A stretch of 64,000 nt of DNA from Ceratothoa steindachneri (lineage: Eukaryota; Arthropoda; Malacostraca; Isopoda; Cymothoidae). Where the stretch lies: the NCBI GenBank assembly GCA_963969495.1, contig OZ018317.1, positions 227,312,738 to 227,376,737 of the forward strand, in the 5' to 3' direction. The translations under genes and the position numbers were made by a program. Below the pieces are notes generated by a model. The model saw only the letters and a program-made list of their open reading frames with translations, did not search any database and was not told the DNA's origin. Below are positions 33,101 through 48,100 of the stretch, in pieces (position 1 is the first letter of the stretch; the number at the start of each line of letters is the position of its first letter).

Positions 33101-36100
33101 CTGAAGGGAGTGGTAGCGGAGTCTTTAATAACTCCATTGTGCGCCAAATAGTGTATCTTAGATCCCTCTCTTGGAGTTACCTCTTCTATGTACCTTTTGG
33201 TCAATTGTTGTTTAAAGATTTCGTCATAAGTATTTAGTTGTGAGGGGTTTCTTTGCCTAGTCAATTTTTTCATATTGCACAACTTAGTGAATAATTGTCG
33301 CATACGTTAGAATGCTTTTTTTGGCATGATAACCCACCACAAACCTTCCATCACGGAATTCGGCCGTCGATTTGAAATCCGCATACACGTTTTGATCCTC
33401 AGATGTCATGTGCTGAGGGATCAAACCGAAGGAATCATTTCCCATATAGTACTTATATCATCCTTAGGCAAAATAGAATTTATGTTTCCAAGCTCATCTA
33501 ATTCATCCACGGTTGCCTTAAGTACGGCTAGTCCATGGACACAAAATTGTTTGAAATAGTTTTATCAAAAGGTAAGATCTCCGAAGGCATGGTAACAACT
33601 GTAGATTCGAGATACGTGATTCCATTTTCTCACTTATACCTTTAATGAATTTAAAGTAGGAGTCAGCCCCTATTAGGATAGAAATACCATTAACGGTTTC
33701 ACTCGTGGATGGATCGGCCTGTTTTAGAGTTAACGTTGCAAGCCTATCCTTTGCTTTTTTTAATCCTGACATAAGGATACGATTAAGTAAATGTTCAACA
33801 ACAAGTGCTTTGATAACAATAGGTTTATGCTCTTTATTAACTTTAAAAGACACCTTGCCATGTAATTTATGTATTCCCTTGTCTCCAAAGCCACTTACCC
33901 GTAATTTAATCCTACGAAACACAGGCAAGCACAATAATTTGAACAATTCTGTACTTATAAACGTTTTCTGGGAACCTTGATCAAAAAGTGCTTTTACCGT
34001 GGTGTTCCCCTGCCAACCTACGACTTCAATCTATGCAACGGGTAATGCTACTCCGACATTAAGATTGAAAGTCAAAACCTTTGTTTCATTTTTACCTTTA
34101 GATCTACCATGAGAGAAACACAGGTAAAAATGATGACGACTATGTTTGTTAGACTATTATATTTTGAGAAACAAGTTTAAATTTTATGTCCTGAAGGCAA
34201 ACAATTTTTGCATACATAACCTAAGAAACAGCAAGTTTATATTGTTGTTCGGGTTTTGGGTAGTTCAAACAATTGTATACTTTATAATTCCTATTGCATA
34301 GTGCACATTGGGCGTGAGGTGCTCGAGTGAGTTTGAGAATTTAACTTTTGCAAATTTTCCATTTTAGTTTGGCTTTTAATCTGGGAAGGCTCATGACCTA
34401 TTTGAAAGGTAGACACAAGTTCTTTTACTCCTAATAGGCCCATATTTATCCTTGTGACTGTCGCCACTGCTTTGATTTAACAGCTGTATTTCCTTCTCTA
34501 AAATGTTACGAAACTCGTCTAATTCCCTAGTCTCCTCTCGTTAAGCGACCTGTATATTTGATTTCTTAAACAAGAGGGAAGGTTTCGCAATAATATGGTC
34601 ACAATAAAGAAGCCCGCGCTGCTTAAAATTAATCCCATAACCTTTAAGCTACGCATGTGGCATTCATAACCTGCGCGGAACTCTCCAAGTGACTGAGAGT
34701 TATTTTGGGGTTACGTTAAGTCAAGGATAGCTTGCACATGAGATTGTAGTATACCCTTTTACCTCTGTACGTCTTTTATAGCAACTTGTATGCTTATAGA
34801 TACTGATCACAGGATCTAGTAAAACCATCTAACAGACGGAGGGCTGCGCTCCGTTTGGTTGGCCAACTAGGTAAGCGAATTTTGGGGCATTTGAGACTTC
34901 AAGGATCTGAATAATGTTATAATAAAGGTCATGAAAATTACTCCATGGTAGGACATTTCCATCAAAAATGGGTAGATTAATTTTGGGTAGGTTAACCACT
35001 AGTGAGCTTATAGATTTGAGACAATCTTCAGCCTTCATTATGGCTAATCTAAATTCGATATTCAACTTTCAAGCGTCCACAATTTCATTGGCAAAGGTAT
35101 CTTCATTAACATAACCCTCTAAAACTTTATCATCTGGGAGCAATATTTTTTGGAAATGAAACTCTAGTGATTTTAAATCAGTTTTAACGCTGTCTACATC
35201 AAGAGCAGTCTGCTTGGTTAAAGAAAGGATGTTTTAACAAAAATGAGGCTGCCACTCTATGAGTACTACGTACCTTAGTAAGAGACATAGTCTCTTACTA
35301 AATAGGTAAATGTAAATAGGTTCTCTTAGAGTAACTAGACACCTTATTCTACACTGTTCTAAATCTATTAATTCGCAGCGTTGAGGAATTAAAAATTAAA
35401 AATTGTAATCACTACTATTAAATTTACGTATATACAATACTTACCACCTAAAGAGCTTCGGTATATATACATTGTCAATACTTGCCAAACCGGCAATCAA
35501 TTGGGTGTCAAGGGAACGACAAGGCAACAATTAATGATACGAAATATGATAATAGAATGATTCCGATAGGAATTATTACATCGAGAGCTATATTATGAAG
35601 GCGAACAAGTACGAATCGAGGGAGATTTTTCCCCGATATAAACTAAATACATATATAATAAAAATACGAGTGGCCAACCGTTACAAAGTAAAAGAAGAAG
35701 ACAATTTCACTAGTAATTTACAAGGTGGTAAAATATACTACTAATATAAAGCACGGCTTATTATTAGTTAACATGAATTTATATTATATTATATTATGTA
35801 TGTCGGAAGATATATTTTCCGACACAATTCGAGGAAGTCTTAATGATGTCTTTTCGTCCCTATTCTTTAAAATAGATAACTAATTACCCCTCCTATGTGC
35901 AAAAATTATTAATCTTGTATGTTTATGTGTAATTGATAATGTTTTCACCTGCAGAGACAGTTTTTATCGACAATTCAAGACTATTTATGGAAAACTATCA
36001 CAGGTGCCCGGCGTTGCCCGGGGTAAAAAGTCCTGTTGCAAATAAATACAGATGTATATTGTTTTATATTCTTATATGTATACTTGCTGATTATTATTAT

Positions 36101-39100
36101 TTATCAGATAAAGGCAGATTCAGGAGAGTTGCGCAGTCTCGCACTGATATGATATACTGAACTGAATGAGATACCCGACTTTGCCTGGAAAAAAATTAAA
36201 AAAAAAAATCATAAGCAAAATACAGGTTGAAATCTTATATTTATCACAAATAATTCTTTAAGGGGATAGCACATTTGTTCATTAGTCCCTTTTCAAATTC
36301 TTTTCTTCCTAAATTCGCATTTATTTTTTGCTTTTGTATATGATTTTACTGAAACATGAGTAGAACATAGTGAAAATTAAGATAGTGCAAAATTGTATAC
36401 ATTCGTGGAAAATTTTTCTTAGATATTTAAAGTTAATTTGTGAAAAAACAAACAAAACTACACCATTGATTTTTATATAATTTTATTGCAAATTTTATGC
36501 ACTTTTTATAGTATATATTTTGTTTTAGCAACATGACTAGAGCATAGTGAAAATTATCAATGAAAAATTATATACATGCGTAGAAATTCTCCATAGACTT
36601 TTAAAATTGATTTGTGAACAAAACGCAAAACTATACCATAGGATTTTAAATATTTGCTAAAAAAACCGGCGCCCGAGAACTTGTTTATTTTTTTAGTATC
36701 ATTCGAATATAGATTGAATTAAATTCCATTTCATTCAAAACACCATTACTATTCACCTCACCCACTTTTCCAACTGAGAGCATAACCTATAGTTGTCCTT
36801 GTCTCCAAAATATATGTTTTAGTCCATCATTAACAAAAATTTTAATGGAACTAAAGAAAACTTATTACAAATGATAACTAAATCATATGTTCATACTTTT
36901 GTCGTAATTTAAGTTCTAATGCTTAATTTCCAGTAATTCTATAGCCATTTATATGATGTCAGGTTTCAAAGGGAAAAGGGTTAGGAAAGAACCCCCTGTA
37001 TTTTAAAAAAGGCGTCGTATGGTATCAGGATTTTGGCAGAAATAAAAGAACTTTTAATGTGCTTTAATTTCATATATGATAATCTAACGTAATAAAAAGT
37101 TGAAAAAATAAATGTGGTATACCCTTAACCAATGCTACATCACACCCCTTTTTGCTAAGCAATATTGTTTGTCTTTCCTTGTGGTGTATGGAGAAACAAG
37201 TTGCTTTTGCTTCCCACACATTAACAACAATGTAGGGTAAAACTAAACCTAGCTCACATTCCTCCGGTCGAATACACCAACTGATTTAAGATTAATAGAT
37301 ATAATAGATATGGCTGAAATACGTTGAAGATGTGTAATTTGCTGGCCTATGATAACCTGAAAAATCTCAAAAACCTTTATCCCATTATTAAATTCATGGC
37401 CAAGTGGGAATAAGACAATTCACTGCCTCGATACAAAACTTATACGAGTTAATGGCTTGATAATAAACTCGGTATATCGCAAACCCACAAATTCCAATTT
37501 TTCCCCAGGTTATTCTTAAATATTCCGTCGTCCTAATAGCTTATCGAATTTTTAGCCCGAGCCTTCTTCAAGGCGACATTAATTGCAATAGTTGTACATT
37601 TATTGGTTTAATGTATTCCTTATGGTTCATGAAATTATGCCATTCCAAAGGGAGGCGGATTTATTATTGTTCTATTAATACGAGTAACGCTTCCACTAAG
37701 TCATTTATTATACACTAGCAGCCATAATATAAGGGTCAGTAAGAGCAAGTCTATTTAAATATTTATTATAGAAGTTTAACCAAACTTTGAGATTATATAT
37801 TATACACATGTTTAGATATATCTAACATCTATCTTTCGTGAAAGTTTCAATTGGATGGAATAAATATTTATGAGGAAATAAACAAACTATCTTCCAAATT
37901 GCATCGGCCAAATGAACTACCAAACGAGGTATTTGTGTTTAGGAGACTATTGACGGGCTAACAGTTACTTCCTATGATCATACATTATTGGAACATTCAA
38001 ATGTCAACATGGTGGCTTGTGAGAGACGACTGGAGTCCCGTGATTAAAAAAAAAGGATTGTGTGTGTTCACCAAGAAGGCAAGTCAAATTCTGTGATAGC
38101 AACTACTATAGTTAGGTATAGAAGCGTTGTGCAACGAATTGTAGCTCGTTTTAAGTCATGAGGATCGACAGATGCTAGATCAAAACCATAGATCTCGTAA
38201 AACGTCACCAAGACAGGATATTATTATGGTTAGAATGTCAATGAAGGATAGGTTTAAGAGTGCTGCTGGGATATCCGGCGAGTTCAGTTCCACCTCCGAT
38301 GTCAACGTATCGCGCAAAACAGTTTCTCGGAAATTACCAACTTCTGGATTGCTTGCTCGGGCACCAGAAAAGAAACCTCTGATCTCCAAGAAGAATCAAA
38401 GAGCCCGTCTTCGTTAGGCTCACAAAAATGTCCCTTGGACAAAAGAACAGTTGACGCAGGTTCATTTTAACGATAAATCGAAGTTTAATGTGTTTGGCTC
38501 CGATGGGCGGGATTTACGTCCGACAAAGATGCGGCTAATGGTTATCTCGTGCAAGTGTGAAGAAGACAGTGAAATATAGAGAAAGCAGTGTAATGGTATT
38601 GGGAGTGATCTTTCCTGCTGGTCTTGGTCTATTTATTTGCCTACAAGGGACTGTCAATACTGAAATTTACGAACACATTTTTAAACGGCATGCTATTACA
38701 CTTCTCAGATTCTCGTCAGTTCAGCCTCTAATCTTCGTGCAACACCACGGTCCTTGCCACACTGCGAAGAGAGTCAAAGATTTTTGAGTGAGGAAGGGGT
38801 TGATCTCATGGACTGGCCGCCTCAAAGTCCCGATCTCAACACTATAGAAAACGGTGGAAGATTATTGGAGATGGGGTGCAAAGGAGAAATCCAAAGAACG
38901 TATAGGAAATCTAGGTATTATTGAAAAACGAATGGAACAATATTAGCACATCATTTTGCAAGAAGTTAATTCAGACCTGTGGTAACAGATGGCGGAAAGT
39001 CATTGCTATCAAAGTGATGTTCACAAAATATTAAAAGTAAGTGTTTCCTTTGTGTTCTTGTTCCACTTTACATTGTTTTTCTAAGTGAACCTTAATTTTT

Positions 39101-42100
39101 GGCCCCTGCAATTTGGAAGATAGTTTATTTATTTCCTCATAACTTACGAAATATTTAATCCATTCACTTGAGATTTTCAGGGATGATAAATATTAGATTA
39201 TATCTAAATATATGTTAAATTTATAGTCTAAACGTTTTGTTAAACTTTTATAATAAATACGTAGATAAATTTTTTCTTACTGGCCTTTATATTATGCCCC
39301 CAAACTTTCCAAACTAAAACAGTATACCACAAATTCCAATATTAAGATAGGGTTTAAATATAATCACACTATACAAAAATGCTTTTAAAAAAAAACAAAC
39401 CTTGTTCCCAATCTGGAGTGTATTTTGTTTCATGCAACAATAGTAATCCAACTTGGTAGGGAAAATTGGGGATTTTCTAAACGCATATATGGACATAGGA
39501 GGGATATAAAATGAGGACGCCTATCTTCTAGTTTGTTCAACCACACGAGTAAGTGTGATCACCAAATTGATTTTAATAATGCCAAACAATTCCTATTTAC
39601 AATATGTCTAAGGGCTTTTTTAAAATTTAATAAAGAATAAAGTCATTCAAAACTTCCTCGGCCCAACACTCCTTCGAAAATCATTCCTCCCTCGCACCCT
39701 TGTGACCCTTCACCCATCTGCTCCTATATATGAAGCATTTGTGTAAGGAATTGTCATTGTACAGTTGAAGATGGTAGTAGATACAGATTTTTTTTTTTTT
39801 AAGAGCTCATCTGGCGACTGGCTACATGGGCATTAGTCGCCGTATTAATTTGGCATAGTTCTAGGCTACTTTAAAATAAAATTAAAGAAACGAAAAAAAA
39901 CACCCCAAATGGGGGAAAGGAAGCAAGCTCCTGCGTCTGGGGGAGGTCTTACCGGCGCAGGAGGGTGCAATCTAGAGGAAAAAAACAAATAAAAAAAAAA
40001 AATAAAAAAAACAAAACAAAAAAAACAAACCCTGCTTAAATAATAGGGAGACGGCCGGCCTCCCCCAAAATGTAAACCAGTCCACCAGTCGATGTGCACG
40101 CACTCGTCCCGAATACAAGGGACAGGCGGTTGAAACCCCGCCCATCCCGGTATCGGGACAGGTGTCGTGCGCGAAGATCACCCAGGCTGGGACATTCGAC
40201 AAGAATGTGCCGAACAGTCTGGGGGATGACGCAGTCGTTGCAATAGGGCGCAGGCGAGCACTTCATCAAATAGCGATGCGTCACACGATTTTTTTTTTTA
40301 AGGGGCTATCTGGCGACTGCCGACTTAGGCATAAGTCGCCGTAAAGAAACAGCCTGGTTCTAGGCTACTTTAAAAAATTTGAACAGGAAACAACAATACA
40401 AAGAAATAACAATAACAAAACAATAACAAAAAACAATTAAACCTGGTCAAATGAAAGGGAGAAGGCTAGCCTCCCCCAAAAGTCATCAAGTCCACCAGTC
40501 AATGTGCACGCACTCGTCCCGAGTACAAAGGACAGGCGGTAGCAAACCCGCCCATCCCGGTACCGGGACAGGTAACGTGCGCGAAGATCACCCAGACTGG
40601 GACATTTGACAAGAATGTGCCGAACAATCTGGGGGACAACGCAGTCGTCGCAATACGGTGCAGGCGAGCGCTCCATCAAATACCGATGCGTCACACGAGT
40701 GTGTCCGATTCGGAGACGACAGAAAGTGACCTGCAGCCGTCGTGGCATTGGGGGATAGGTCCATGGGAACAATCGCGGTGCAATGGCACGCAACTTAAAG
40801 TTGCCTTCGAGCGTCTCCCATCTTCGTGGCAAAGCAGTCGGAAGGGCTGCCGGTATTCCTGCCATGTAGTCTGTGTGAGGAAGAGCGAAATGCTGGTCCG
40901 GTCGCAGAGTCCTCGCGGACTCTTTGGCGCGCTTATTCTTTGCAATTCCTACATGTCTAGGAACCCAGCAGAAGATAATCTCGACATCTGCCCGGCTCGC
41001 CAAAACCGTGGCGTCACGGATATCGCTAACTAGGGGATGCGGAGATTCCAATGCCCCGAGAGCACTCAGGGCGCTTTATGAGTCGCTATAGATCACAATA
41101 CGGTCTCCGAACCGGGCACGTCGCGTAATCTCCCGTACCGAGTGGTGTATTGCCACCAGGTCGGCCGTGAAGACAGACGCAGCGCCTGTTAGAGCCCCAC
41201 TGAATTCAAACAGAGGAGCAGGCGTGGAAGCCTACCTCTTCTTGGGACTTGGAGCAATCCGTAAACGATGGCACGGTTTCAGCGTGACACGATGTGTGCT
41301 CTAAAAAGTTCAAACGCAATACTCCCGGCGCAGTACAAGCATTAGGAGCAGAGGCGTCCTGGGCAGAGGCGTTCTGGCGTCCTGGGCAGAACCAGGGGCA
41401 CGACCGGCCCGAAAGCTATATCTTCCTCTCGAAAAAGTTTCCTGGCCCTAAACACAAAGGGCTTAGGGTATGACTGGCGTCTTTCGGCAGCATAGGCACC
41501 ATCGAGATCAGCTGCGGATGCAGTGAGAGCTGTTGGCGACTGAGGGAGGCGCCCGGCCCACGTGTACAGGCGAGTGATGCACTGCACGCAGCGCAGAGCG
41601 AGTCGCATCTCCCCAGCATCAACCAACAGGCTCTCAATGGGGGAAGTTCGGAAGGCACCGGTTGCAAAGCGAAGGCCGGTGTGGTGGATCGAATCCAACT
41701 TACGCAATAAACGCTCGGTTGCGGATGCATAAAACTCGCATCCGTAGTGGAGCTTCGAGCGAACAAAGGATCGATTAAAATGTAAGGCAGTAGCTCTATC
41801 AGCGCCCCATGCGCAGAACGTCAAGGAACGGAGAATGTACATGGCGCGGGTACAAGAGACCCTAAGGCTGCGAATATGAGCCTCCCAGGTGAGGCATCGG
41901 TCGAATACAAGACGAAGGAAAGCGTGCAACTCAACCACATCCAGGCGCACCCCATTAAGAAACAAATCTGGGTCGGGGTGAAGCCGTGGATTGGGGCAGA
42001 TGTGCACCACCTTAGACTTGGCCAAAGAAAAGCGAAACCTGTGCGCTTCGGCATAGCGAGATACGCGGTTCAATGCCTGTTGGAATCAACGATCCAGAGT

Positions 42101-45100
42101 TGGCATCTGGGCCGCGCCAAAAGAGATCATAAGGTCGTCCACGTAGAGCGTAGCGAGAACATCTTCCGGCAGCACCGAGGTGATGCCGTTGATGCTCAGG
42201 GCAAAGAGTGTGACACTGAGGACACTTTCCTGCGGGACACCCTCTTCCTGCTCATTTGGGCCGGAAAGGGCTCCCCCCACCCGTATGTGGAATCCACAAT
42301 CTCACAAAAATTCAGATATAAACATTGGGAGGCGTCCCCTCGCCTCCATCGTGTGGAGAGTCTCCATGATCTTATATCGCTATGCCTCGCAGACGGCATT
42401 TTCCAGTCGGAGCAGAGCATCCGACGTGAGGTGGAACTTTGGGGAAGCCGCACTGTGCGGAAGACAGATGGCCTCCGCTGTCCAGGAAAAAGGCTAATCT
42501 AACATTTACTAATTTCTCCATCAACTTGCACACGCAAGAGGTTAGAGAGATTGGGCGGAAACCGGTCGGAGTAGAGTGATCTCTTCCCGGTTTTCGAAAG
42601 GCGAGCACAGTAGCGATTTGCCAGGAGTCTGGGACAAGACCTTCCACCCAGATCCTGTTGAACAAATCTAACAGAAAGGCCATTCCTCTCTCACCAAAGT
42701 TTAAGAGCATAGCGTACGGGACATCGTCCGGACCATGGGCGGTGTCCGCGCATGAAGTGAGAGCGGAACGCAACTCACTCACAGTAATTTGTCGTTGAAG
42801 GGTTCCCTGCCTCTGGAGGTAAAGTCCATCCGGCGGTCTTCCGCGACATGACGACGTGCATTGAATGCTGGCGAAGCAGCATCACGGCTAGACAATGCGG
42901 AAAAAGCAGTCGCTAAGGATTACGCCACGGATGCGAAGTCCGAGATTGCGGTCCCATTCTCCTGGAGAAAGGAAGGGGGGTCCTGCGAGAACTTGCCTCG
43001 AATCCTTTTGACTCGCTTCTACACCTCAGCTAAAGGAAGCTTCCCGTTAAGTGAAGAAACGTATGCCCGCCAAGAAGAGCGGCGGGCGTGCTTCGAAATA
43101 TACCGGAACCTAGCCCTAGCCCGACGAAATTCACTCACAGTGAAATCGTTCGGGCGGCGCTTATAGCGCATGTAGGCATAACGCTTCTGTTTGAGGGCCG
43201 TCTCACACTCGGCTGATCACCATGGGAGTGGTCAGCTAGACGTCCTAGGAATAGTAGTCAGGCCCACGGCGATGAGGTTGCCAGAGAACAACTCAACGGC
43301 CTCATCTACCGACCTAAACTCCTCGACCGAGATAGAGAATTCATTCATTTCCTTAAATCCAGGCCCCTGCGCCCGCGACAGGCACCACCGAGGTGGTCTC
43401 TTAGGCGCCAGTTGCCCTGAAAAAGATATTTGAATGGTAAAGTGATCACTCTCATGGAGGTCATCGACCATCCCCCAATAAAAATCAGGTTGTGCATCCG
43501 AAGAGCACAAAGATAGGTCAAGGCAAGAAAATAAAGCGGTTCTCGGACAGTGATGCGTAAACTCCTCCACGTTTAGGACACTCATCTCAAGCTCTTCGAT
43601 CAGATTGGCAAGGACTTGTCCCCTGGGATTCATGGAGTAATCTCCCCAGAGACGATTCCTGCTGTTCAGATCTTTTAGCAAGAGATAGGGCCTTAGGCAA
43701 CCGTGCCACGACGCGGTGGAATTCCCCCGCGTAAAAGTCAGCTGACGGTGGAATGTACACAGAAATGATAGTATACCTCCTATCCAGGTGCAGATGCACA
43801 GCCACTGCCTGAAAGGAGTTATCTAAAGATAAAGGAAGAATAGAGAAATCATGCCGGGTGTAAACCGCGCATCCCCCAGCCCGGCTATCCCGCGGTGGTG
43901 GGGTCGCAAGACCCTTATACCCCGGGAGGGCAGGCAGGGGGCACGCGCCTAGCATGGTCTCCTACAAAAATATAGCTAACGGGTAACAGGACGAGACGAG
44001 CCTCCGCAGCTCCTCCCAGTTGGCCCGGAGTCCACGAGAAGTTTATTGAAGAAATATTTCCTCCAGGCCTAGCTCGGAGGAGGCGACGGGGCCCTCCTCG
44101 AACTGAAGACCCTCACGGGAATGGCCGTACGTTTCCCGTTGGCAGAACCAAGGGCGCTGTTGGCCTGACAAAGCGCTGAAGGCGCTGTCGCCTTCGAGGA
44201 CTCATTGGGATAGGTTTGGCTTGCAATGCGAGTCTTTTCCTCCCTCCGCCTCAAAACCTTATGCGCGCGTTGCCGCTTTGGAGGCGGGGGGCCCTCTTTT
44301 CGAGGAACCACCATCTCCGAGCCACTCGCTTCACCTCGGGGCGTGGTCGAAGGAACCGAAGCTAATTTGTTGCTGTCCTGCTTTCGGGGGACAGCTTTAG
44401 GAACCCCCGAAGATGGCCTAGCGACCATCTTCACGGGTGTTGTCTCCTGTGAGTCTAACGACTCGGTGGAGGCTGCCTCGGTTATGTAGAGCCCGCACAA
44501 CCGTACTCGTTGGCCTGGAGGGGCCAGGAGCAGAGGGTGCCTTTCTTACTATTAAGGCATATGACGTCCCAGGCAGAGCCGGGCGCGCCAGGACCAAGTC
44601 CTTAGCCTCGCGGAATGAGAGTCGATCCTGGCCCTGAACGGCCTAGGATTTCTTTCTTAAGGAAATATGCACCACATTGCTTCGAAGAAGCGGGGTGTGG
44701 CTCTCCGCAATTGACACACTTGGCCACACACGTTGTGGACTTATCGTGTGCGACCTTGGAGCAATTTACACATACTTCGGGTGACCCCGACTTTGCACGT
44801 CTACATGAGCGATTCGTATGGCCAAAGCGGTGACAGTAATAGCCCTGCCGCGAAAGTGGCACGAATGCCTTCACGCGGTAGCGGTACCAACCGGCACGCT
44901 TTGACTCAAGAAGCTTGTCACAGTCGAACGTGACCATGAGTGTAGGGGTGGGCCTCAAGGCCCCTCCCTGTTTTCTCATCACACGTTCGAACTTGACAGC
45001 CCCCTGGTCGGCCAGCTCTAATGTGGTACCTGTAATGGAGTAGTCAAGGAGTTCCCTCGCATAAACTACTCCCTTCACAAAGTTCATGGTAGAGTGCGGC

Positions 45101-48100
45101 GTCACACTCACCGGGGTGCCATAAGGGGCCGAAGAGCACTTATCTTGGCCGCCTTGGCGGGATTCGCCGCATTTACCAGAAGACTTCCATCCGAGAAACG
45201 GGTCACCTTCGGCTTTCTACCAATTGCACTAGCTAGTCCTCTCCTCTGATGGATCATGTTGCCCTTGGCCAACATGATGCTATCAGTGAAGCCAAAAAAG
45301 AGGAAGCGTTTGAAGCCAGCTAACTCGAAAACGCCAGGTAACCCCTGAATCAGGGGTCCTGATGTCATAGAGGCTCCGCCCTGTGCACTTTTCTTCTTAG
45401 TCAGGGGCTTCGCAACCGGGAGGGGGCAGAGAGCCAGATGTGCCGATCTTGGCTTGGTCGCATGCCAGAGTAGCAGCAGACCCATCCGTCCCCGCATCCC
45501 CCGCGGATGGAGAGGAGTCCCGAGTCTCCTTTGTCTTTTTGGTCTTGGTCCTTTTCTTTTCGAGAGGAGGGTTGGGAATGAACCCGCTTCTCACCCCCGC
45601 CGGTAGAAGCCCCTAGGCCAGATGTACCAGCCTCAGCCTGGTCCTTCTTCGAAATGAAGAAGGTCCTGGTAGTCGCAGGGGCATCATCCGGAGGAGATCC
45701 TTCCCCTCCTTGTACTGCCTGAGAATCCCCAGCCGTTTGAGGAAGACCTTGCATAGGGGCAGATTCACGTTCGGTGCTTGGCGCTGAGCCCGGATTCTTC
45801 TCCATGAAAGGCCTTACCGTCTGAGGCCGGTTTTCATCAAGGACCATTTCTATCACAGGTATGGCCTCTAGTTGGCCATCCCCTCCCCGGACTTTGCAGG
45901 TCCCCTTGGCAGTGTCATAAGTCTTTAGTGGGAAGGCACATGCCTTGACCCCCGCAAGGTTTGAAGTTCTTGCCAGCAAGTCTTTTGAGGGAAGCGACCG
46001 AAGGGGCCTGGCTTCCTTCTCCCCCCTAAGGGGGTTTTCCCTACAGAGCCGCTTACACTAGGGGCGGTCGGCAATGGGCTGCCTGCTACCTTTCTTGGCA
46101 GTCCCCTTAGAAAGCAAAGGAGGGACTGCCACTCGAGATAGGGAGGTGCGCGAAAGCACCTCCTGAGAATGGGGTGAGGGGGAGTCCACTACACCCGTAG
46201 GCGTAAGAGAGGAGTAAGCCTCCTCCCCGATTAAAGAAGTATGGAGGGTCCCCTGAGCAAGAACAAGAGGGCGGGCCACCTCCATTTTCTCGGTGGAGCT
46301 GCCCTTTGGCGGCTCCGTTGATTATCTTGGGGAAGTTAGGGGTTGTTTTTTTTTTATTTTCATCATTGTGCATGGTGACCCTATTTGTGCTACGGGACGC
46401 AATAGCTCATCACCTCTTACAGTTGCCCGCACTGCAAGAGGTGCTTACAGGCGTGGCAAAGCCAGAAGCCGTCATTTGAGGCCACCCCTCCTGCCTGGTG
46501 GCCTGGCAGTCCATCGGCATGGCGGCTCCACCTTAAATACGGCGTAAAAATGGATAGAATGTGAAGAGGAGAGGAAAAGGGATGTGAGGAAGGTTTTTGT
46601 GGGGATGAAGCAGGTTGTTAAAAAACCCCTATCCTGAACCGGAGCTCAGGGGTTAGGGAGCATTGTCCCCTTCACCCCCTAGCCCCGATCCGGGACGGCT
46701 GGCTTGAGAAGAAGGTCATCATCTACCCTGTGAAATTACAGGCTGACCATTGAAAGTTGTGGGAGAGGTTGTATGAAAAGCGAGGAAACAAGTGTTTTGA
46801 AGGAAGGAGAAGAGACTAAGCTGGGGTCGGATACGGTGCTCAGTCCTATCAGCACGGCGGCCCGGATAGCAAATCGCCGCGCCCCTTACGGGGGGAAGCG
46901 ACCGGAGAGGACTGGCTTCCCTCCCCCTCCTAAGGGGGTTTGCCCTACCGAGCCGCTTACACGAGGGGCGGTTGGCAATGGGCTGCCTGCTTGCTTTCTT
47001 GGCAGTCCCCTTAGAAAGAAAAGGAGGGACTGCCGCTGGAGATAGGGAGGTGCCCAAAAGCACCTCCAGAGAAGGGGGTGAGGGGGAGTCCCCTACACCC
47101 GTAGGCGTTGGAGAGGAGTAAGCCTCCTCTCCAGTTAAAGACGAATGGAGGGTCCCCTGCGCAAGCACAAGGGGGAAAAGACCTTAATTTTTTCAGTGGA
47201 GCTGCCCGGGGACGGCTTCATTGATGAACAAGGGGAAGTTAAGGGTTGTTTTTGTTTTTTTAGTTGTGCATCATTGGGCATAGTGACCCTAAATTTTCTG
47301 CGGGATGCAATAGCTCACCACCTCTTGCAGTTGCCTGCACTGCAAGAGGTGCTTACAGGCCTGGCAGAGCCAGTCGCCGCAATTTGGACCACCCCTCCCG
47401 CCTGGTGGCCTGGCAGTCCATCGGCATGGCGGCTGCACCTTGAACACTGCGTAAAATTGATAGAATGTGAAGAGGAGAGGAAAAGTGATGTGAGGTAGGT
47501 ATGGGTGGGGATGAAGCAGGTTGTTAAAAACCAGCCACCCCAGACCATAGCTCATTTTTTTTTTTTTTTTTTTTAATTAAGGGGCTTCTGGCGACTGCCG
47601 ACTTAGGCATTAGTCGCCGTAAACAAACAGCCTAGTTCTAGGCTACTTTAAAAATTAAAGAGGAAACAATAAAAAGAGATAACAATAACAATAAAAAAGC
47701 AATAACAAAAACAATAACAAAAACAACAACAACAATTAAACTGGGTTAAATGAAAGGGAGAAGGCCAGCCTCCCCCCAAAAGTCAATAAGTCCACTAGTC
47801 ATGGTGCAAGCACTCGTCCCGAGTACAAGGGACAGGCGGTAGCGACCCCGCCCATCCCGGTACCGGGACAGGTATCGTGCGCGAAGATCACCCAGACTGG
47901 GACATTCGACAAGAATGTGCCGAACAGTCTGGGGGACGACGCAGTCGTTGCAATAGGGCGCAGGCGAGCGCTCCATCAAGTAGCGATGCGTCAAACGAGT
48001 GTGTCCGATTCGAAGACGACAGAAAGCAACCTGAAGCCGCCGCGGCATTGGGGGATAGGTCCATGGGAACAGTCGCGGCGCAATGGCACGCAACTTTAAG